Assembly: GCA_017617315.1 (NCBI GenBank) | Contig: JAFZWM010000001.1 | Location: 1-46,782, forward strand | Origin: Bacteroidaceae bacterium | Lineage (GTDB): Bacteria > Bacteroidota > Bacteroidia > Bacteroidales > Bacteroidaceae | DNA length: 46,782 nt | Direction: 5' to 3' | In this document: positions 41,486-46,782 of the stretch, piece after piece | How positions within the stretch are numbered: the first letter of the stretch is position 1 | Layout: each line of letters begins with the position of its first letter | Notes under the pieces: model-generated | What the model saw: only the letters and a program-made list of their open reading frames with translations | What the model was told of the DNA's origin: nothing | Databases searched by the model: none | Made by a program: the position numbers and the translations under genes

Positions 41486-41635
41486 CTACTCTTGGGGATC
41501 ACCATCATCAACTACCATTCCCTTTATTATTCTGTTTTGCGAAAAGACAGAACAGGCAGATGATAGCATCATCAAGAATACGAGAACATTCCTACACTCG
41601 CATTTTATGGCGCGAATTATGCCGATTTCGTTCAT
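41486..41635 (-). pseudogene. remnant of an exported protein (signal peptide plus start of a regulatory-like beta domain)
   Basis: From ATG 41635, 49 codons encode a signal peptide (...NVLVFLMMLSSACSVFSQ) and then NRIIKGMVVDDGDPQE before a stop. The end resembles the start of a CarboxypepD-regulatory-like domain, as in outer-membrane proteins of Bacteroidetes. The rest is missing and the frame runs into repeat sequence at 41405-41460. TATTTTTG at 41662-41669 is a likely -7 box. Confidence 0.45.
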
Positions 41636-41843
41636 AGACTTAAAAGGATTGTTAACATCGCAAAAATAAGAAAAGTTTTTCAAAATGCAACATTCATATT
41701 CTTTATTTACAACTATTCCCTATTCTGCTTCTCGCCTCATTATATACATCTACATACACATAAAACTGCCTATAAGAAAAAATCAATCATTCGACTTCTG
41801 TCTTGTCAGGAATAAGTAAACCTTTTCTTGCAAATGCCATCAG

Positions 41844-42005
41844 GCGTTTCAGCGTTTCAGCGTTTCAAGCGTTTCAGAGGGTATATTTTTGTTTCAAACC
41901 CTTATATTATATACATAACTAATTAATAATAAATAAGTTATATATTATAAAGAAAGAAATTGAAACTACCATAGGGGTAGCTGAAACGCTGAAACGCCGA
42001 AACGC
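41844..42005. repeat. GCGTTTCA-iteron inverted-repeat element, copy 2
   Basis: The layout is as in 12491-12653: tandem GCGTTTCA units at left, TGAAACGC units at right, AT-rich core with TAACTAATTAATAATAAATA. The two copies are on the same strand and clearly homologous. 41684-41843 upstream shows nothing I can name. Confidence 0.85.
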
Positions 42006-42114
42006 TTACACATTAAATCACACATTATCAACAACTTGCCAATTTCACTAAGGACATGAATCGCAAAATAACGGCATAAAACAAGCAAAAGCAATGCGGA
42101 AAAAGGCAAAAAAC

Positions 42115-42185
42115 ACCCCATATCCGCATTTGAACAGGCAGAAAAGACATTTCTCCCGAACGAATCCCGAAGGCATAGCGAACAG
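42115..42185. repeat. repeat block following iteron element, copy 2
   Basis: It shares CCCCAT-TCCGCAT, GGCAGAAAAGA and CCCGAACG-ATC with 12766-12840, at about the same distance from the iteron element. Confidence 0.6.
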
Positions 42186-42188
42186 AAA

Positions 42189-42221
42189 AGCCCAACTCTC
42201 CGTTTCGAAAAGAGTTGGGCT
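42189..42221 (-). terminator. PL1 gene terminator
   Basis: AGCCCAACTCT (42189-42199) pairs perfectly with AGAGTTGGGCT (42211-42221); the minus strand continues TTTTCTGTT. It is 40 nt after the PL1 stop codon. Confidence 0.85.
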
Positions 42222-42261
42222 GATGTATTTTCAACTGTTTATTTCCCTAAAAAGGCAGAAA

Positions 42262-44970
42262 TCAGTTTGCCAGAATCTTGGCAGTATGCTCGTTTCCGTC
42301 GGTATCAATAACCTTGAGCAGATAGATGGCGTTTGACTTTACGCTACCCATCGGAAGGTTGTTTATCAGTTCGCCTCCGGCATCGTTGTTCTCGAATACA
42401 AGCTTGCCCTCGGCTGAGTAGACCTTGTAGCTCGCAATCCTTACGGCAGACAGTTCGGTCGGGATTCTGATTCCGGCAGTAGAGCTTCCAACGGCTATGT
42501 TTAGCAGACGCTCGTAAGACGAGCCTTCGCCGTCCGTTACCTTCATCTTTACCGATGCTATGCCCGATGCCGAGCCAGCCTCGACCGTAATCTTAGAGCC
42601 GTCGACCTTTACCGTTACGTTGCCGTTGTTGCTAACTGCCGTGAACGATGGTGTCTTGACATATCCGGCAAAGTACTTTTTCGCGTCTATCGTCTCGTGC
42701 TCGCCCGGAGCCATAAGCAAGTAAGGATGCGAGATGAACTCAAGGAAATCCTCGAGCTGAGTCCAGCCGTCGCGGTCGGGGTCTTCGTTATTGTTCGGCA
42801 CGTTAGGATTTGTGCCCACAATCTCCTCAAACCAGTCTGGAATTCCGTCCTTGTCGGTATCGTAACTTTCGGCACGGCTCTCTTCTGGATATACCTCGTA
42901 GCCGCCGCAGTCGGCCTCGTTGTCAATCTGTCCGCAGAGCTTGCTTCTGCTGCCCTTGTAGGTGTATGTCTTGCCTACCGTCTCAGAGACTATGCGCTGG
43001 TCGTGCACGTCGAAGAAAGGCATTGTTGCGCCCACATCGCTGCACACGCTCTTTAGCGCCTCCTCGGCAGTCTCTATCTTGGCATACGACGGGAAGAAAG
43101 GCTCGCTCACCCACGCGTTCCAGTTGTACACCTGACCGCCGCTCAGTTCGTATCTGTAAGTGTCGCCCTCCTTGTCGGCTGTCTTTGTGCCGTTAGTATT
43201 CTCGCGTATGTTGCCGCTCATGTAGTAGCTCTGCGTGCCCGAGCCTGCGCCCTCGAACTGCGCCCTCAGAATGTATTTCTGGGTGGTTGCTGCGCCCATG
43301 CGGTAGTAGTTGTTCACGAAGTTAACCTCGTGTGCTCCGCCGTCGGTTGCACGCGCGCCCCAGTTGTATACAACGTTATTGAAGATGTCGAGCCTTCCGG
43401 CATAGCTGCCCGCTCCGTCCAGACCGCCGCCCAGACTCCAGTTGCGTCCGTAGTTGTGAGCCAGCAGATTGTGGTGGAACGTGGCGATGTCGCCGCCGAT
43501 GGTAGCCGCATAGCCGTGGTTTGTGCCCGAGTCGTAGTTCTGATGGTCGGCAATGCCGAGAGCCTCGGCTATCATGGTGCGCTGAAGGGTGATGTTGTGT
43601 CCGTTGCGCGAAGAGAAGCCCTCGTCGATGGTCCACGAGATTGAGGCATGGTCGAGGATGCTGTTGTCGCAGCCGGCCATTCCTATGCCGTCGGATGTGT
43701 GTCCCGCACCCTTGCGCAGTCGCATGAAGCGCACGATGCTTTCAGAACCAACGCCATAAGGGTTGTTGCTGAAGCAGATGCCGTGTGCCGGAGCAGTCTG
43801 GCAGGCTACCGTAACAAACTCGTCGGCGCATGTGAGGCGTTCTTTGAGCTGAATGATGCCCGACACGTCGAACACGATTGTTCGCGGACCGGATAGCTTG
43901 GTTATTCCGTAGCGGAAAGAGCCGGGCTCGTCGTTGTCAGCCAAAGTGGTAACATGATACACCTGTCCGCCGCGTCCGCCTGTGGCAAAGCGTCCGTAGC
44001 CCTCGGCATCGGGGAATGCCAGTTGGCGCGGACGGAACCGCCAGATGTCGCCCTCGTAAATCTTTCCGTCGGCATCCTCCTCGTCTACGCGCCAGAAATA
44101 TGTATTCATGCTGTAAAGTCCTGTTACCTTGTATGTTGCTTCAGTAAGCGTAGCCACCTTAGTCATGGCATCTTCTGATGTTCCGATATACAGATGGTGC
44201 TTCTTTGCCACCCATGCCGGGCTCCACGAAAGCACGAGCGAACCGTCGTCGGCATTGGCATGCAGCTCGCGGTTGTCGGGGCAAGGCGTCGTTGCCGTGG
44301 TCAGCGGATTAGGTCGGTCGAACACAAGGGCATTAACCACCACCGCGTTGTTTATGTATGTCTTTCCCTTCTCGGGCTTGGTTATGTATCTCACAACCGC
44401 CGTCTCGCCCTCCTTTACATTGAAGGTTGCGTAAGAGAGTCCAGCCTGCGCCTCGCTCTGCGCCCTTATGGTCTGCGCCACGCCGCTCTGTACGGTCTTG
44501 CCGTTAACCACAACGTCTATCGGCGGATACTCGCCCGTGAGTCCGTCGGTATTGTTATGATAGGCTGTAATGGTGTGAGTTCCGGCAGGCAGTCCCTTTA
44601 TGGTGAACTGTATTCCCATGCTCTGGGTGGCCGAATAGGTGTAGTTGCTCTGGTCGTCGAGAATAACCGAATATATTCCGTCGCTTACAAGCTTCGAGTA
44701 TTTGTTGCATCCGTCCTTCCACCAGTTGCAGTTTACGGCGTTGCCCGAAAGCCCCGGCACAGACTCAACGAGTATGCTGACGCTCGACGAGTTGTCGGAC
44801 ATCAGAAACGAAGTCTCGTCGGAAATCTGGCGGCCAACCGCCCATCCCGAGAAATCGGGCTCAAGAACCTGCGCATCGTTCTTGTTCGGCAGATTAAAAT
44901 CAATCTTCTGCGCATACGTATTGCCCACGCTCATAGCCGCGAGCAAAACTAACATAGTTTTCGTTTTCAT
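42262..44970 (-). CDS. exported pectate lyase, PL1 family, multidomain
   Basis: This 902-residue protein starts MKTKTMLVLLAAMSVGNTYA (signal peptide). An N-terminal carbohydrate-binding-like region (about 20-225) is followed by a fibronectin III-like domain (YIGTSEDAMTKVATL to IWRFRP) and then the PL1 beta-helix: DAEGYGRFATGGRGG, PRTIVFDVSGII, NSILDHASISWTIDEG and NLLAHNYGRN. A calcium-binding DTDKDGIPDWFEE/DPDRDGWTQLEDF stretch comes next. The last 70 residues (YKVYSAEGKLVFEN, LKVIDTDGNEHTAKI) look like a type IX secretion C-terminal signal. It cuts pectate by beta-elimination outside the cell. TATTTTTG at 44995-45002 is a likely -7 box. Confidence 0.88.
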   Translation of the reverse strand: MKTKTMLVLLAAMSVGNTYAQKIDFNLPNKNDAQVLEPDFSGWAVGRQISDETSFLMSDNSSSVSILVESVPGLSGNAVNCNWWKDGCNKYSKLVSDGIYSVILDDQSNYTYSATQSMGIQFTIKGLPAGTHTITAYHNNTDGLTGEYPPIDVVVNGKTVQSGVAQTIRAQSEAQAGLSYATFNVKEGETAVVRYITKPEKGKTYINNAVVVNALVFDRPNPLTTATTPCPDNRELHANADDGSLVLSWSPAWVAKKHHLYIGTSEDAMTKVATLTEATYKVTGLYSMNTYFWRVDEEDADGKIYEGDIWRFRPRQLAFPDAEGYGRFATGGRGGQVYHVTTLADNDEPGSFRYGITKLSGPRTIVFDVSGIIQLKERLTCADEFVTVACQTAPAHGICFSNNPYGVGSESIVRFMRLRKGAGHTSDGIGMAGCDNSILDHASISWTIDEGFSSRNGHNITLQRTMIAEALGIADHQNYDSGTNHGYAATIGGDIATFHHNLLAHNYGRNWSLGGGLDGAGSYAGRLDIFNNVVYNWGARATDGGAHEVNFVNNYYRMGAATTQKYILRAQFEGAGSGTQSYYMSGNIRENTNGTKTADKEGDTYRYELSGGQVYNWNAWVSEPFFPSYAKIETAEEALKSVCSDVGATMPFFDVHDQRIVSETVGKTYTYKGSRSKLCGQIDNEADCGGYEVYPEESRAESYDTDKDGIPDWFEEIVGTNPNVPNNNEDPDRDGWTQLEDFLEFISHPYLLMAPGEHETIDAKKYFAGYVKTPSFTAVSNNGNVTVKVDGSKITVEAGSASGIASVKMKVTDGEGSSYERLLNIAVGSSTAGIRIPTELSAVRIASYKVYSAEGKLVFENNDAGGELINNLPMGSVKSNAIYLLKVIDTDGNEHTAKILAN

Positions 44971-45093
44971 GGTAAATAAAAATATACAACACGGCAAAAA
45001 TAAGAAAACATAATTACATCACAATGAGAAAAATAGCATATCTTTTTCTTTTATGATTTATTTTTAATATATTTGTGCCGTTAAGCCGTTTTT

Positions 45094-45675
45094 ATGAGTA
45101 AGATTGAAGTCCATCCGCTAAAGCCGTTCCTTCCGCAAGACGGCACTATTTTGTTTCTGGGCAGTTTTCCGCCTCCCAAGGCACGATGGAGCATGGATTT
45201 CTTCTACCCTAACTTCATAAACGATTTCTGGCGGATAATGGGCATCATCTTCTTTGCCGACAAAGAGCACTTTGTTGTACGGGGCGAGAAGAGGTTCGAC
45301 TTCGGGATGGTTACGGCCTTTGCACGCGAAAAGGGCTTCGGGTTCTTCGACACGGCAACAAAGGTTAACAGACTGAAGGACAATGCCAGCGACGAGTTTC
45401 TGGAGATTGTAGAGCCTACCGACATACGCGCCCTTCTGATGCAGATGCCCGAGTGCCGTCGCATAGTAACTACAGGCGGAAAGGCAAGCCGCCAGCTTAT
45501 GCTCCAGTTCGGCATAGAGAAAGAGCCGAAGATTGGCACGTTTACAAGGCTTGACATCTCGGCCGAAGGCGAAAGAGAACTTTTTATTGAATGGTGGAGG
45601 ATGCCCTCATCATCGCGCGCATATCCGCTCAACATAAACAAGAAAGCCGATTTTTACAGAATGTTGTTCGCATAA
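45094..45675 (+). CDS. uracil-DNA glycosylase superfamily protein
   Basis: This 193-residue protein has the UDG-fold motifs of the hypoxanthine/mismatch glycosylase branch: FLGSFPPPKARWSMDFFYPN at the N-terminus, NDFWRIMGIIFF, IVTTGGKAS and a C-terminal MPSSSRAYP that matches the DNA-binding loop. It would remove damaged bases (uracil or hypoxanthine) from DNA; which one cannot be told here. TATATTTG at 45068-45075 lies 18 nt before the start, as a -7 box. Confidence 0.82.
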   Translation: MSKIEVHPLKPFLPQDGTILFLGSFPPPKARWSMDFFYPNFINDFWRIMGIIFFADKEHFVVRGEKRFDFGMVTAFAREKGFGFFDTATKVNRLKDNASDEFLEIVEPTDIRALLMQMPECRRIVTTGGKASRQLMLQFGIEKEPKIGTFTRLDISAEGERELFIEWWRMPSSSRAYPLNINKKADFYRMLFA

Positions 45676-45743
45676 GACTGTTCGCGGCAGCACCATCGGC
45701 ATTAGCAGAAAAAGAACAAGAAACCTTATTAAATTTAAACATT

Positions 45744-46782
45744 ATGAAGATTTTTTACATCATTGCCCTGCTCCTCGGCATCGGCACAAGCTCGTTGGCA
45801 CAGAACGCCGCCAATATGCCCGAATGGAAAGACATCAAGCGCAACAAGCAACCCGAGTGGTACGCCTCTGAGCAGGCTGCAAGCATTGCCGACACTCTGA
45901 TGAAATACCAGATGTCGTGCGGCGGATGGATAAAGAACCAGAACTGGAGCGGAAAGATTAAATACGACGAGATATACAACGCGCAGCATAGCGGCATTGG
46001 CGCAACAATAGACAACGGCGCAACGGTATCAGAACTGAAATTCCTTGCGCGCGTGTATGCCAGCACCAAGCGCAACGACATAAGGGAGGCTTTCGTTAAA
46101 GGCCTCAACTATCTCATGGCCATGCAGTATGCCAACGGCGGATTTCCGCAGGTCTATCCGGCACGGCCTACCGAAAAGGGAAAGACGCACTACTCGGCTC
46201 ACATAACATACAACGACAACGCCATCTATCACGTTCTCAGACTGTTCCGCAACATCTGCGACGACAAGGAGCCGTACAAGTCGCTCAATATCGACCAGAA
46301 GACGAAGGACAAACTGAAGAAGCAGTTCGACAAGGGCATAGCCTGTATTCTGAAATGCCAGATAAAGGTAGACGGAAAGCCGTCGGTATGGTGTCAGCAG
46401 CACGACGAGAAGACGCTCGCCCCTACCGGAGCACGCTCATACGAGCTGGCATCGCTGACGGGCGCAGGCGAGACGGTTTACATAATACGGCTTCTGATGT
46501 CGATAAAAAAACCGTCGAAAGAGGTTATCTACTCGGTTGACTGTGCCATAGACTGGCTGAAAAGCCACGCTATAAAGGATGCCGAGGTTGAATATTTCAA
46601 GAATAGCGAGGGCATGAACGACTGCCGTCTGAAGCAGGTTAAGGGCGCGCCTCTGCTCTGGGCACGATTCTACGACATAGACACGCAGAAGCCTTATGTG
46701 TGCGACCGCGACGGCGTAAAGAAAAGCGACCTCTCCGAAATAGGCTACGAACGCCGCAACGGCTACCGATGGTATGGCAGAA
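45744..46782 (+). CDS. pectate lyase, PL10 family (3' end beyond window)
   Basis: The first 346 codons encode an exported pectate lyase: signal peptide (MKIFYIIALLLGIGTSSLAQ), then the PL10 alpha/alpha-toroid motifs ADTLMKYQMSCGGWIKNQNW, TIDNGATVSELKFLARVY, AMQYANGGFPQVYPA, ITYNDNAIYHVLRL and WCQQHDEKTLAPTGARSYEL. The last includes the conserved residues of the active cleft. The frame is open to the last base, so the C-terminus is missing. It would act on pectate together with the PL1 lyase 0.8 kb away. Confidence 0.92.
   Translation, partial: MKIFYIIALLLGIGTSSLAQNAANMPEWKDIKRNKQPEWYASEQAASIADTLMKYQMSCGGWIKNQNWSGKIKYDEIYNAQHSGIGATIDNGATVSELKFLARVYASTKRNDIREAFVKGLNYLMAMQYANGGFPQVYPARPTEKGKTHYSAHITYNDNAIYHVLRLFRNICDDKEPYKSLNIDQKTKDKLKKQFDKGIACILKCQIKVDGKPSVWCQQHDEKTLAPTGARSYELASLTGAGETVYIIRLLMSIKKPSKEVIYSVDCAIDWLKSHAIKDAEVEYFKNSEGMNDCRLKQVKGAPLLWARFYDIDTQKPYVCDRDGVKKSDLSEIGYERRNGYRWYGR

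Overview
The window is a chromosomal segment of a Bacteroidales bacterium, most likely Prevotella or a close relative. The sequence signs are: promoters of the Bacteroidetes form TTTG-N18-21-TAnnTTTG in front of many genes; no regular Shine-Dalgarno pattern; families typical of the order (DUF4954, DUF3256-like, BspA/DUF285 repeats, PafA-type phosphatase, Bacteroidales Rhs core, PL1/PL10/GH28 pectinases, a candidate type IX secretion C-terminus); and the first bases of a 16S rRNA gene leaving the left edge on the minus strand.

Layout. 1-1236: 16S 5' end, its promoter, and about 900 bp of repeat-rich DNA with a 20-unit array of an 11-bp repeat. 1237-6561: an orphan Vsr endonuclease, class I fumarase, DUF4954 and HflX. 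6723-8163: an AT-rich XRE regulator/CoiA-like nuclease pair with overlapping genes. 8526-10763: pta-ackA. 10785-12910: a decayed Rhs/polymorphic-toxin remnant with dispersed repeats and an exported protein interrupted at an A10 tract. 12924-20825: truA, an EamA transporter, a DUF3256-like lipoprotein or exported protein, L31 type B, an HD-MsrA fusion, class II aldolase, an SDR and a PurF homologue lacking the nucleophilic cysteine. 20926-24193: a DUF285-repeat surface protein, a GlsB-type membrane protein and a GH28 enzyme. 24222-27836: a minus-strand operon radC, DUF59, lpxH, GT2, GH28, then efp. 28008-32260: L34, PASTA protein, rluD, ddl and acyltransferase. 32384-34682: TPP riboswitch and thiSGH. 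34943-39454: YbjQ, dihydroorotase, PafA and a xanthine phosphoribosyltransferase-guanine deaminase fusion. 39654-42221: an Rpn/PDDEXK nuclease and a second copy of the small-membrane-protein/repeat module seen near 12 kb. 42262-46782: PL1 pectate lyase, a UDG-family glycosylase and the start of a PL10 pectate lyase.

How it fits together. Most of the window is housekeeping (acetate fermentation, glycolysis, envelope and thiamine synthesis, translation). Pectin breakdown appears at three separate places (GH28, PL1, PL10) rather than in one locus with SusC/SusD. The accessory parts are the Rhs-remnant modules at 11-12.9 kb and 40.7-42.2 kb, the XRE-CoiA pair, and the Rpn nuclease. The strongest leads are the XRE-CoiA pair, the possibly phase-variable exported protein at 11.7 kb, the intragenic start in the Rpn gene, the Xpt-GuaD and HD-MsrA fusions, and the two repeated elements. 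I ran no searches; all family calls are from motif recognition.
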